Below, piece by piece: positions 1-8,659 of a stretch of 64,000 bases of DNA (the first letter of the stretch is position 1; each line of letters begins with the position of its first letter). The stretch lies in contig JAWKIL010000016.1 in assembly GCA_041394285.1 (NCBI GenBank), forward strand, positions 62,001 through 126,000. The letters run 5' to 3'. Made by a program: the position numbers and the translations under genes. The notes beneath the pieces are model-generated. The model made no database searches, was not told the DNA's origin, and was given only the letters and a program-made list of their open reading frames with translations. The DNA is from CADEDH01 sp041394285 (lineage in GTDB: Bacteria; Actinomycetota; Acidimicrobiia; Acidimicrobiales; SZUA-35).

Positions 1-290
1 AGCTCGTGGATGGTGTCGCCCACCAGGGCCCGGCCCCGGCCCCGCACCACCATCACGGCGTGCACGTGCTCGTGGCGCTCCAACGTGGTGTGGCCGCCCG
101 GTGCCACCTCGAAGTACCGCAGCTGGCAGGCCAGCTCGGGATGGTCGAACAGGACCTGGCGGGTGACGTCGCGGAACGGGGCGGCGCCCTCCTGCTTGTA
201 GGCCATCACGTCGACCTCGTGCCAGCCGAACCCGCCCTCCTGCGGCGGCCGGTGGCGGCGGTGGGGCCAGTGGGGACGGTGGGGGCTCAC
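1..290 (-). CDS. Cupin-domain protein, probable methylthioxylulose-5-phosphate methylsulfurylase (partial)
   Basis: The gene runs off the window start, so only about 96 N-terminal residues are visible. The GTG start at 290 overlaps the TGA stop of the RuBisCO-like gene (GTGA), so the two are translationally coupled. A cupin motif 1 is visible: GG-HTTLERHEHVH, with metal-ligand candidates His73, His75 and His77. In Rhodospirillum rubrum a cupin next to a RuBisCO-like isomerase converts methylthioxylulose 5-phosphate to 1-deoxyxylulose 5-phosphate (MTA-isoprenoid shunt). The same role is inferred here from the pairing. A generic metal-binding cupin is the alternative, and the C-terminal motif cannot be seen. 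Confidence 0.7.
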   Translation of the reverse strand, partial: MSPHRPHWPHRRHRPPQEGGFGWHEVDVMAYKQEGAAPFRDVTRQVLFDHPELACQLRYFEVAPGGHTTLERHEHVHAVMVVRGRGRALVGDTIHE

Positions 291-1414
291 GACGCAGGCA
301 CCTCCAGGCCGCGGACGCGGGCGGCGAACTGGCGGGCCCGGGCTTCCAGCTCGGCGCCGGCCGACAGCAGGCCGCCGCCGATGAGCAGGATCACGTCGGG
401 CCCGTAGAAGTCGAGCATCTCGGGCACCCGGTCCACCGTCATGCCCCCGGCCGGCACCGGGGCACAGGGCCGCAGGTGCCCCCAGGGCTCGGTGGCCACC
501 TCGGCCAGGCGGGCGCAGGCAGCGGGTGTGTAGCTGAACCGGCCGCCGTGGTTGGGAAAGATCGTGGCATCCGCCCCCAGCAGGCGGAACAGACGGCCCA
601 GCAACAGGGGCGGGGCCATCCGGCCGGCGCCGGCGAACGCCGGGTGAGCCACCACCGGGCACGCCAGCTCGTGGCGCACCAGCTCGTCGAACGTGGGCAG
701 GCCCATGAGCATGGGGCAGGCCAGCACCATGCCCACACCCTCGTCCCGCGCCATCCGGGCCTGCTCGGCCAGCTGCCGGGGTCCGCCCGACAGCGACGGG
801 GCGTAGACCGTCTGGCCCCCGGTGGCGGCGTTGGCCTCGCCGATCGCCCGCTGGCAGGCCGCCACCCGGGCGGCGAACGGGGCGGCGCCCTGGTCGGCGA
901 TGCCGTGGTCGTCCTTGACGATGTCGAGCCCGGCCCGGGCGAACGTGGCGGCCAGCTCGGCCAGCGCGGCCGGGGGCAGCCCCTGGGGCTTGAGGGCGGT
1001 CATGGTGAGCGGCCGCCGCTCCCCCGCCGCTCCCGCCCGTTCCCGCAGTCCGTCGAGCCCGAACCGGGGGCCGGGCCAGGCGGCCAGCAGCTCGGCCGGC
1101 AGCTCCAGGTCGACCAGGGTCACGTCGTCCTGCAGGGAGCAGTTGCCGAAGGCCATGTTGACGAGCTGGCCGATCTCGGCCGTGCCGTCGGCCCGCACCA
1201 TCGTGACCGGCGACAGGCCCAGCACCACCCGGTGACCGCCCCCGTCCCCGGGTTCGATCCGCTCGACCGACGCCACCACCTCGTGGCGGACGTGGTCGCT
1301 GGTGACGGCCTCGAGCGGCATCTCGATGCTCTGCTCGAGGGCCAGCGCCGCCGCCCGGGCCTCGATCTCGGCCGCCGGGGCGGCGACGTCGTAGTGGGCC
1401 AGGATCCGGCTCAT
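287..1414 (-). CDS. RuBisCO-like protein (type IV), probable methylthioribulose-1-phosphate isomerase
   Basis: This 375-residue protein has the RuBisCO large-chain fold layout. The N-terminal domain is followed by the barrel with ALKPQG (Lys142) and the metal/carbamate-type motif IVKDDH at 165-170 (Lys167, Asp168, Asp169). The Glu of the carboxylase KDDE motif is His170, so it is a RuBisCO-like protein and not a CO2-fixing enzyme. A late glycine-rich LLIGGG segment matches the phosphate-binding region. The ATG at 1414 gives the usual N-terminus. In R. rubrum the homologue isomerises 5-methylthioribulose 1-phosphate, and the overlapping downstream cupin gene supports that pathway here. Another type IV activity, such as an enolase step in methionine salvage, cannot be excluded. 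Confidence 0.85.
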   Translation of the reverse strand: MSRILAHYDVAAPAAEIEARAAALALEQSIEMPLEAVTSDHVRHEVVASVERIEPGDGGGHRVVLGLSPVTMVRADGTAEIGQLVNMAFGNCSLQDDVTLVDLELPAELLAAWPGPRFGLDGLRERAGAAGERRPLTMTALKPQGLPPAALAELAATFARAGLDIVKDDHGIADQGAAPFAARVAACQRAIGEANAATGGQTVYAPSLSGGPRQLAEQARMARDEGVGMVLACPMLMGLPTFDELVRHELACPVVAHPAFAGAGRMAPPLLLGRLFRLLGADATIFPNHGGRFSYTPAACARLAEVATEPWGHLRPCAPVPAGGMTVDRVPEMLDFYGPDVILLIGGGLLSAGAELEARARQFAARVRGLEVPAS

Positions 1415-1455
1415 GGCCCACCGAGTGTATCGGGGGCTTCCAGCCGGGGGCCGGG

Positions 1456-2302
1456 TCAAGCCGGGCCCGGCGAGGGCGGGGCGTCCCAGTGGACGGCCGG
1501 ATCGGTGACGGCGGCCACCGCCGCCGAGGGATGGCCGTAGCTGACCACGCGTACGTCGAGGCCCGCCGGGTGGAGGCGCACGGCCCGCTCCAGCGCATCG
1601 ATCACCCAGCCGGTGGGGTTGCCGAAGGCACCGGCCCCGAGCAGCGTCAGGTACACGGCCCGGTTCCCGGTGCGGGCGGCGGTGACGGCGGCCGCCGCCA
1701 GCGTGGCCTCGTAGGCGGCGTCGAGCACGAGGCGGGCCAGCGGCTCCCAGTGGGCCGGGGCGCCGCCGGCGTAGGCCAGCGGCAGGGCGGAGCAGAAGAC
1801 CTGGGTGACGGTGTGGCCGGCCCGTCGCCAGGTGACCTCGGTGTCGGCCTGGACCCCGACCCGGAGCCGGCCAGCCAACTCGTCCCGGGCCGGCCCGCCG
1901 ATGCCGAGGAGCAGCTCGGCCGCCCACACCAGCTGCTCGCGCCTGAGCAGGGCGTAGCCGTTGTGCATGGGCACGGCCAGGCCGATCGTGGCGGCCAGGT
2001 CGGCCAGGCCGTCGAGCTGGCGGTCCGCCGTCTGGCCCCGGGGTGCGTCCGTCCCGCCGTCGATCGGGACCGGGGTGAGGTAGTTCCGGTGGATCGTGCC
2101 CGCCCCGCAGGCGATGGCGCAGGCCCGGGGTCACCCCGCTTCGCTGCCGGCGCAGCTCGGCCAACGACGGCAGGCTCAGCTCGCCCCGCTGCATCCGCCG
2201 CCCGTTGGCCCGCGACACGAGCCACGGGCCGTCCTCCTCCAGCTGGGCCAGCACCTCGGCCCGGCTCCCCTCCCGGAACCCGGTCAGCTCCTCGAACCAC
2301 AT
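1456..2302 (-). pseudogene. Unknown conserved-looking protein, interrupted by a +1 frameshift
   Basis: Reading starts at the ATG at 2302 (WFEELTGF...; SLAELR) and stays open to about 2130. The protein-like signal then moves to the next frame (IHRNYLTPVP, GQTADRQLDGLADL, TLLGAGAFGNPTGWVIDAL) and ends at 1456. Skipping one base in the C/G-rich run at 2117-2133 joins both parts into about 281 residues. Composition and periodicity on both sides look coding, so the break is either recent or an assembly error. It lies 41 bp upstream of the RuBisCO-like gene, so a link to the same pathway is possible. I do not recognise the family; the GAGAFGN segment recalls macro-domain-like proteins but that is weak. 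Confidence 0.65.
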
Positions 2303-2347
2303 GCCGGCGCCACCTCCGGGGCCTCACCGTAGTGGTGGACGGAGATA

Positions 2348-2361
2348 CGTAGCGCGCTACG
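2348..2361. promoter_or_regulatory. Perfect 14-bp palindrome in a divergent promoter region
   Basis: CGTAGCGCGCTACG is fully self-complementary. It sits between the divergent starts at 2302 (minus, broken gene/RuBisCO-like operon) and 2410 (plus, globin-fold gene). This placement fits an operator, but no regulator gene is adjacent. Confidence 0.4.
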
Positions 2362-2409
2362 CAGCCGGTACCGATGCCCGGCCGGAGGCGGCGGGCGGAT
2401 GCTGCCGGT

Positions 2410-2853
2410 ATGACCCCCACCCAGATCGCGCTCGTGACCGCCACCTGGCGGCGCTGCCACGACCGGCGCCCCCTGGTGCACGACGCCGTCGCCGCCACCC
2501 TGCCGGCGGTCGACGGGGAGGAGCGGGCGGCCCGGGCCGCCCGCATCCTCGACGCCGTCGACCGGCTGCACCCCCTGCTGGCCCACCCGGCCGAGCTGGA
2601 ACGGGAGACCGGGGCCCTGATCGGCGACTGGGCCCAGTGGACCCTCGACCGCCGGGCCGAGACCGAAGCCGCCCTCCTCCACGGCCTGACCACCGCCCTC
2701 GGGCCGCTGCCGGCCGAGACCGGTGCGGCCTGGCGGGCCGCCCTCGACCTGTTCCACGAGATCCTGGCCCAGCTCGTGCTCCGGCCGTTCGGCCCGGCGG
2801 CGGCCGGCCCGCCCGGCCTCGAACGCCACCGGCCCCCGGAGGCACGGCCATGA
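2410..2853 (+). CDS. Globin-fold protein without a recognisable proximal histidine
   Basis: A 147-residue protein starting at ATG 2410. The N-terminus TPTQIALVTATW matches the A helix of bacterial globins, and the C-terminal ALLHGLTTALG...AAWRAALDLFHEIL matches the G/H helices. The stretch where the F-helix proximal His is expected reads IGDWAQWTLDRRAE and lacks it, so haem binding is doubtful. It could be a non-haem sensor-globin-type domain. Its stop overlaps the start of the MMPL transporter (ATGA), so the two are made together. Family assignment rests on pattern only. Confidence 0.5.
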   Translation: MTPTQIALVTATWRRCHDRRPLVHDAVAATLPAVDGEERAARAARILDAVDRLHPLLAHPAELERETGALIGDWAQWTLDRRAETEAALLHGLTTALGPLPAETGAAWRAALDLFHEILAQLVLRPFGPAAAGPPGLERHRPPEARP

Positions 2854-5042
2854 TCGGGCGCCTGTCGTCGTTCGCCCTGCGCCGGCCCCGGCTCGTTCTC
2901 ACCCTGGCCGTGCTGTTGCTGCCGGTGCTGGCCGTGGCGGCCGCCGGCACCGAGCAGACCCTGTCGGTGGGCGGCTTCACCGCCCCCAACGCCGAGTCGA
3001 CCGCGGTCGCCCGGGAGCTGGAGGACCGCTTCGCCACCGCTGCTCCCAACTACGTGCTGGTGGCCACGACCGACCGGGGTTTCGTGACCGACGCCGATCA
3101 CGCGGCGGCCGGGGTGGCGTTGGTGGCCAGCCTCCGCCAGGAACCGGGCGTGGCCGACGTGGTCGCCCCGTGGACCTTCGGCGCGCTGCCCCCCGGCATC
3201 GCCAATCCGCTGGTGGCCGAGCGGGGTGGAACGGCCGCCGTGGCCGTCCGCCTGGCCGGTGACGAGGACACCCAGCGGGCCGCCGCCGACCGCCTGGCCC
3301 GCTACGCCGGCCCCTGGGGCCCGTTCACCCTCACCGCCACCGGACCGGCCGAGATCAGCCGGGAAGCGGCCGAGGCGGTACGGGGCGACCTGGTGCGGGG
3401 CGAGCTGTTCGCCGCCCCCCTCACCCTGATCGGACTGCTCCTGCTGTTCCGGGGTTGGCGGGCGGCGCTGCTGCCGCTGCTGGTGGCCGCCCTCACCGTG
3501 CTGGCCACCTTCGCCGGCCTCCACCTCGTCGGCCGATTCACGACCCTGTCGGTGTTCTCCCTCAACTTCAGCTCGCTGCTCGGCCTCGGCTTGAGCGTCG
3601 ACTACTGCCTCCTGATGGTGGCCCGGTTCCGGGAGGAGCGGGAGGCGGGAGCCGAGGTGCGGCCGGCCGCGGCCCGGGCCGCCCGCACCGCCGGCCCCAC
3701 CGTGGTGGCCAGCGCCGCCACCGTGGCCCTGTGCCTGGCCGCCCTCCTGGCCTTCCCCGTCCCCTATCTGCGGTCGTTCGCCGTGGCCGGCGTGCTGGTG
3801 GTGACCACCGCCGCCCTCGGCACCCTCACCGTGGTGCCGGCCGCGCTGGCGGCCGCCGGCCACCGGATCGCCCCGGCCCCGTCCGTCCCGGCCGCCGCCC
3901 CCATCGGCCCGCAGGGCGGGGGGCCGGGGTTCTGGGGCCGCCAGGCAGCCCGGGTGATGGCCCGGGCCGGCTGGTGGGCAGTGCTGGTGACGGCCGTGCT
4001 GGTGGCGGCGGGCCTGCCCTTCCTGCGTTTCGACGCCAGCCGCATCGACGACCGGGCCCTGCCGGCCGGGGCCGGAGCCCGCACCGGCGCCGACGAGCTG
4101 CGGGCCAGCCTCGACCCGGCCGAGCTGAGCCCGTTGACCGTCCTCGTCCCCGGTCTCGCCCCCACCGACACGGCGGCGGTGGAAGCGTTCAGCCGGGATC
4201 TGCTGGCCGTCGACGGGGTGCGCCGGGTCGACTCGGCCGCCGGCTTCACCACCCCCGCCGGCACCATCGCCCCGACCCGGTACAACGAGCGCTTCCACCC
4301 CGAAGCCGGGAACGGCACCTGGTTCAGCGTGGTCAACGCCCACAACCCGGAGACGGCGGCGGCGGAAGACGTGGTGCGGGCCATCCGGGCCCGCCACCCC
4401 GAGGCCCGGGTCGGGGGCACCACCGCCTCGGTGCTCGACGCCGTGGACACCGTGGCCGACGGCCTTCCGCTGGCCGGCGCCATGATCGCCGCCACCACGC
4501 TGGTGCTGCTGTTCGCCCTCACCGGCGGCGTGCTGCTGGCGGTCAAGGGCCTGATCCTCAACCTGCTCAGCCTCACCTGCACCTTCGGTGTGCTGGTGCT
4601 GGTGTTCCAGGACGGGCACCTCGGCTCGCTCCTGGGGGTGACGGCCACCGGCCGCATCGACGTGTTCACCCCGGTGCTCGTGTTCTGCATCGCCTTCGGG
4701 CTGTCGATGGACTACCAGGTCTTCCTGCTGGCCCGGATCACCGAGAGCCACGCCCGAACCGGCGACACCCCGGCCTCGGTGGTGGAGGGCCTGGCCCGCA
4801 CCGGGCGCACCGTCACCGCCGCCGCCGGGCTGCTGGCGGTGGCCGTGACCGCCCTCACCGTCTCCCAGGTGGCGACGGCGAAGATGCTCGGCGTCGGGCT
4901 CACCGTGGCCGTCCTCGTCGACGCCTTCGCCGTGCGGGCCACCCTCGTGCCCGCCCTCATGCGTCTGGCCGGCCGGGCCAACTGGTGGGCCCCCGCCCCC
5001 CTGGCCGCCGCCCGGCGCCGCCTGCCCTCCCTCCAGCACTGA
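2850..5042 (+). CDS. MMPL/RND-family transporter
   Basis: A 730-residue integral membrane protein with the duplicated RND layout. An N-terminal helix (residues 15-32) is followed by a periplasmic domain, a block of five or six helices, a second periplasmic domain with FHPEAGNGTWF, and a second helix block. The conserved segments LGLGLSVDYCLLMVARFREE and FGLSMDYQVFLLARI match the paired MMPL signature, including the Asp-Tyr pairs thought to relay protons. Such proteins export lipids or hydrophobic compounds in actinobacteria. The start overlaps the globin-fold gene by 4 bp. The substrate is unknown. Confidence 0.92.
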   Translation: MIGRLSSFALRRPRLVLTLAVLLLPVLAVAAAGTEQTLSVGGFTAPNAESTAVARELEDRFATAAPNYVLVATTDRGFVTDADHAAAGVALVASLRQEPGVADVVAPWTFGALPPGIANPLVAERGGTAAVAVRLAGDEDTQRAAADRLARYAGPWGPFTLTATGPAEISREAAEAVRGDLVRGELFAAPLTLIGLLLLFRGWRAALLPLLVAALTVLATFAGLHLVGRFTTLSVFSLNFSSLLGLGLSVDYCLLMVARFREEREAGAEVRPAAARAARTAGPTVVASAATVALCLAALLAFPVPYLRSFAVAGVLVVTTAALGTLTVVPAALAAAGHRIAPAPSVPAAAPIGPQGGGPGFWGRQAARVMARAGWWAVLVTAVLVAAGLPFLRFDASRIDDRALPAGAGARTGADELRASLDPAELSPLTVLVPGLAPTDTAAVEAFSRDLLAVDGVRRVDSAAGFTTPAGTIAPTRYNERFHPEAGNGTWFSVVNAHNPETAAAEDVVRAIRARHPEARVGGTTASVLDAVDTVADGLPLAGAMIAATTLVLLFALTGGVLLAVKGLILNLLSLTCTFGVLVLVFQDGHLGSLLGVTATGRIDVFTPVLVFCIAFGLSMDYQVFLLARITESHARTGDTPASVVEGLARTGRTVTAAAGLLAVAVTALTVSQVATAKMLGVGLTVAVLVDAFAVRATLVPALMRLAGRANWWAPAPLAAARRRLPSLQH

Positions 5043-5071
5043 TCCACGACGCCACCCGCTCAGGAGCGACC

Positions 5072-5734
5072 ATGACCACCGCCGATCCCACCCACCCCGC
5101 ACTCCCGTCTCCCCGCCCCCGGCCCAACCGGCGCCGCCCGCCCCGACATCACCCCGCCCTCCACGAGCCGGCCCTGTTGCGTGGCGCGCCCGACTCGTCC
5201 GGCCCGCGCTCCCGACCCCCGGGCGGGGTGGCGGTGTTGGCCCTGGCCGACGGGTCCCGGGTCCAGTTCCGCCGGGCCCGGGCCGGCGACGAGGCCGGCA
5301 TGCTCGCCCTGTACGAGTACCTGTCACCCCAGTCCCGCTACACCCGTTACTGCCAGGCCACACCCCGGCTCAACGAGGAACGCCGGCGGGAGATCGCCGA
5401 CCTGTCCCGGGGCCCGGTGTGGCTGGCCCACGTGGGGGGCCGCTGCGTGGGCGAGGCCCGGCTGGTGGCGAGCCGGAGCGGTGAGCTCCACGTGGCCATG
5501 GCCGTGGCCGACGGGTTCCAGCGTCGGGGTGTGGGCCGCCGCCTGGGCGAGCTGCTGCTGGCCGATCCCGAAGGCCGCCACCGGGACGTGGTGGTGAGCA
5601 TCCTGGCCACCAACACCCTGGCCGTGCGCCTGGCCCGCCGGGCCGGCTTCAACCTGGCGCTCGACGCCGGCACGGTGGAGGGCCGCCTCCACCGGGCCCC
5701 GGCGGTGGAACGGTCCCGGCTGGTGGTGCCGTGA
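5072..5734 (+). CDS. GNAT-family N-acetyltransferase
   Basis: A 220-residue protein with an AGGAG ribosome site before ATG 5072. The first 55 residues are Pro/Arg-rich and probably disordered. The GNAT domain follows: FRRARAGDEAGMLALYEYLS, then AMAVADGFQRRGVGRRLGELLL, which contains the acetyl-CoA pyrophosphate loop (Q/R-x-x-G-x-G/A), then a late Asn-Thr-x-Ala segment. It resembles the GNAT modules linked to acyl-CoA synthetase acetylation. It lies 29 bp after the MMPL gene and is likely in the same transcript. The substrate cannot be read from the sequence. Confidence 0.85.
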   Translation: MTTADPTHPALPSPRPRPNRRRPPRHHPALHEPALLRGAPDSSGPRSRPPGGVAVLALADGSRVQFRRARAGDEAGMLALYEYLSPQSRYTRYCQATPRLNEERRREIADLSRGPVWLAHVGGRCVGEARLVASRSGELHVAMAVADGFQRRGVGRRLGELLLADPEGRHRDVVVSILATNTLAVRLARRAGFNLALDAGTVEGRLHRAPAVERSRLVVP

Positions 5735-5811
5735 ACGGGGCCGCCCGCCCTGCCCCCGCCGGCCAGCACCGGCCCTCAGGCCCGGGCCAGCCCGCCGGCG
5801 CGCTCCGGCCC

Positions 5812-8466
5812 TCAGGCCCGCTCGGCCGGGCCGAGCGCCGCCGCCAGGCCGGCCCGGCCGGACACGCCGAGCTTGCGGTAGATCCGGTCGAGGTGGGTGT
5901 CGACCGTCCGCTTCGACACGTACAGCCGCTCGGCGATCTGGCGCGACGGCAGCCCCGCCGCCGCCAGCAGCGCCACCTCCCGCTCCCGGGCGGTGAGCGG
6001 ATCGGCCCCGGCGGCCGAGGCCAGGGCCAGCGGCGGCGTCCGCACCTCGCCGCACCGGGCCAGCAGCCCGCCGAGGCGGTGGGCGGCGGCGGCCGCCGCC
6101 CGCTGATCGCCGGCCCGCCGGTGGAGCTCGGCCAGCTCGGCCGCCGCCTCCGCCGCCAGCAGGGCGGAGTCGATCCGGTCGAACAGGTCGACCGCCGCCC
6201 CCAGGCCAACGGGGTCACGTTCGGCTGCGGCCCGGGCATGCAGGGCGAAACCCTGGACGAGCGGGCCGGTGACCATCCCCGCCAGCTCGTCGAGCCGATC
6301 CCGGACCAGGGCCGGGTCGCCGAAACGCACCAGGTCGTGGCGTAGCGGCGCCTCGAAGGCGAAGACCTCGGCCGTAGCCATCTCGTCGGCCGTCCGGCCC
6401 AGCAGCTCCCGGGCGGCGGGCAGGTCGCCCTCGGCGGCCAGCAACCAGGCCCGGGTCCGCTCCCGGGTGTGGTCCGACGTGGCCACCGGGCTGTGGCCGG
6501 CGGCGTCGGCTGCGGCCAACGCCGCCCGACCCTCGTCGACCCGCCCGGCCAGCAGGTGCCCCTGGGCCACCCCCACGTCGGCCCACACCTGCAACGCCGG
6601 CCAGCCGGCGCTCCGGGCCTGGCCGGCCACCACGGCGAAGCGGCGGACGGCTTCGTCGGCCCGGCCCATGTCCCGGGCGATCTCGGCCAGCACCAGCTCG
6701 AACCACAATGCGGCGCCCGGCGCCTGGGCCACCTCGGCCCGCTCCCGGGCGGCCAGCATCACGTCCCGGGCCTGGCCGTAGTGGCCGGCGTAGGCCAGGG
6801 CGTGGGCCTCGTTGACCAGCTGGGTGGCCATGCCCCGGTTCACCAGCCACGACGGCAGCTCCCGCTGGGCCTCCATCCCGGCCCGGGCCGCCTCCACCGC
6901 CTCGTCGAAGCGCCCGAGGCAGGTGAAGGCGACAGAACGGGCGATCGACACCTCGATACGGAGGCGGGGGTCGCCGGGGGCGGCGGCCCGGCTCCGCTCG
7001 GCTTCGGCCAGGGCCCGGCTGGGGTGGGCGGCAGTGGCCAGGAGGGCGGCCCGGTGGGCCTGGAGCGAGGCCCGGAGCACGGCGCCCGACACCCGGGCCT
7101 GGCCGATCTGGTTGAGGGCCAGGGCGCCGTCGAGGTCGGACAGGGCGAAGCGGAGGTCGGCGCCCCGGCGGGCCAGGTGCTCGATCTCGATATCGCCCAG
7201 CGGGGCGGGCCCGTCCCAGGCGCCGGCGATGGCGGCCAGCGCCGCCTCCACCTGGCCGGTGAGGAGGTGCGCCTCCACCTCCAGGGTGGCCGACGCCGGA
7301 TGGGCCTGAGAGGCCAGAGCCCGGGCGAAACGCAGGGCCAGAGCCTGGTCCCGGGCGGCCAGGGCCAGCCGGCCCGCCCGCACCAGGAGCGATGGATCGA
7401 GCTCGCCGCCGGCGTCGAGGCGCCACAGGGCGAGGCGCAGAGCGTCTTCCCGGCGGCGGGCACCGTGGGTGGCCAAGCGGTCGGCCAGCTCCCGGTGGAG
7501 GGCCCGCTGCCGCAAGACCGACAGCCGGCCCGACAGCGCCTCGCCGTAGAGCGGGTGGGTCAGCGTCACCTCCACCCGGCGGTCGAGGCGGCGCACCGCG
7601 ATCAGCTCCCGTTGGTCGAGTCGGTCGAGCACCTCGCCGCCGCACAGCGCCTCCAGGTCGGCCAGCCCGAGCTGGCCGGCCACCGCCACCAGCTCGAGGG
7701 CCCGGCGTTCGGGTTCGTCGAGGCGGCCGACCCGACCCAGCACCAGATCCTCCAGCGCGGCGGTGTCGATGGGGCCGGTGAGCTGCCAGCTGTCGTCGCC
7801 CCGCCGCAGCACCCCCTGGTCCCGGGCGCTGCGGAGCAGCTCCTTGAGAAGCTGCAGGTTGCCGGCGGCCAGGCGCTGGAAGCGGGCCAGGCCGGCGGGG
7901 TCGAGCGGGCCCTCGAGCACCCGGTGCAGGAGGGTGGCCACCTCGGCGTCGGTCAGCGAGCCGAGCTCCAGGCGGGCCAGGAAGCCGTCAGCCACCAGCG
8001 TGGCCACCGGCCCCGGCAGCTCCCGGCCGGTGCGCATGGTGGCCACCACGAACACCCGGTGCTGGAGCACCAGCGGAAGCAGGAGAGCCAGCGACAGGTC
8101 GTCGACCTGGTCCACATCGTCCACCACCAGCAGCAGGCGGTGCTCGCCGGCGCTGGCGGCCAGGGCGGCCCGGGCGGCGTGGAACAGGGCGGCCCGGCCG
8201 TCGGCGCCGAGGCCGACGTCGCCGATGTCGCCCGGCAGCAGGTGGGCCAGGGCACCGAGCGGGATGGCCCGGGTGGCGGGGTGGCCGAGGGCCCGCCCGG
8301 TGGGGTGGCCGCCATCGGCCGCCTGGCGCAGGGTCTCCTCGGCCAGGCGGGTCTTGCCCACGCCGGCGGGGCCGGTGATCAGGCAGCCGCCGACGCCGGG
8401 ATCGGCGTACCAGCCGGCCAGTTCCTGGATCTGGCCACGCCGGGCGGTGAGGGGCCAGTGGTGCAC
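5812..8466 (-). CDS. LuxR-family regulator with AAA/NACHT-like ATPase domain
   Basis: About 884 residues. A Walker A motif GPAGVGKTRLAEE lies near the N-terminus, and LLLVVDDVDQVDD is a Walker B-type segment. A long helical, TPR-like middle follows. The C-terminus has a LuxR/GerE helix-turn-helix (LTAREREVALLAAAG...IAERLYVSKRTVDTHLDRIY). This is the architecture of MalT/LAL-type regulators, which bind ATP and a ligand and activate transcription. The start is uncertain: GTG 8466 is chosen because the sequence upstream is less protein-like, but an in-frame ATG near 8535 exists. No target is evident. The neighbouring P450 remnant is divergent and may once have been one. Confidence 0.88.
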   Translation of the reverse strand: MHHWPLTARRGQIQELAGWYADPGVGGCLITGPAGVGKTRLAEETLRQAADGGHPTGRALGHPATRAIPLGALAHLLPGDIGDVGLGADGRAALFHAARAALAASAGEHRLLLVVDDVDQVDDLSLALLLPLVLQHRVFVVATMRTGRELPGPVATLVADGFLARLELGSLTDAEVATLLHRVLEGPLDPAGLARFQRLAAGNLQLLKELLRSARDQGVLRRGDDSWQLTGPIDTAALEDLVLGRVGRLDEPERRALELVAVAGQLGLADLEALCGGEVLDRLDQRELIAVRRLDRRVEVTLTHPLYGEALSGRLSVLRQRALHRELADRLATHGARRREDALRLALWRLDAGGELDPSLLVRAGRLALAARDQALALRFARALASQAHPASATLEVEAHLLTGQVEAALAAIAGAWDGPAPLGDIEIEHLARRGADLRFALSDLDGALALNQIGQARVSGAVLRASLQAHRAALLATAAHPSRALAEAERSRAAAPGDPRLRIEVSIARSVAFTCLGRFDEAVEAARAGMEAQRELPSWLVNRGMATQLVNEAHALAYAGHYGQARDVMLAARERAEVAQAPGAALWFELVLAEIARDMGRADEAVRRFAVVAGQARSAGWPALQVWADVGVAQGHLLAGRVDEGRAALAAADAAGHSPVATSDHTRERTRAWLLAAEGDLPAARELLGRTADEMATAEVFAFEAPLRHDLVRFGDPALVRDRLDELAGMVTGPLVQGFALHARAAAERDPVGLGAAVDLFDRIDSALLAAEAAAELAELHRRAGDQRAAAAAAHRLGGLLARCGEVRTPPLALASAAGADPLTAREREVALLAAAGLPSRQIAERLYVSKRTVDTHLDRIYRKLGVSGRAGLAAALGPAERA

Positions 8467-8659
8467 GACCCATCCTGGCGCATCCACCCACAGGTAAGCG
8501 AAGGAGTTTCGAGCGACTCCGCGCCCGATGTGCATGAAGTAGGCGAATGGTATGACGTCGGCATGCGGCGGATCCGGGAACGCCGACTGCAGGCCCGGGC
8601 TTCCGTGCGATGGCCTGGATGACCCTGATCCTGGACCCAGGAGCGTTCGTGGCGCTCGG

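Noticed and set aside
1647..5363. A 1238-codon open frame on the minus strand, opposite the MMPL gene
   Set aside because: It is Pro/Arg/Gly/His-rich without motifs, and the plus strand has clear globin, MMPL and GNAT features. Very high G+C makes such long shadow frames common.
5776..5830. TCAGGCCCG occurs at 5776 and again at the stop of the LuxR gene (5812), resembling another stop-end duplication
   Set aside because: Only nine bases are shared and the rest of the 36-bp period does not match. In this composition the match is likely chance, so it is not counted with the four arrays.
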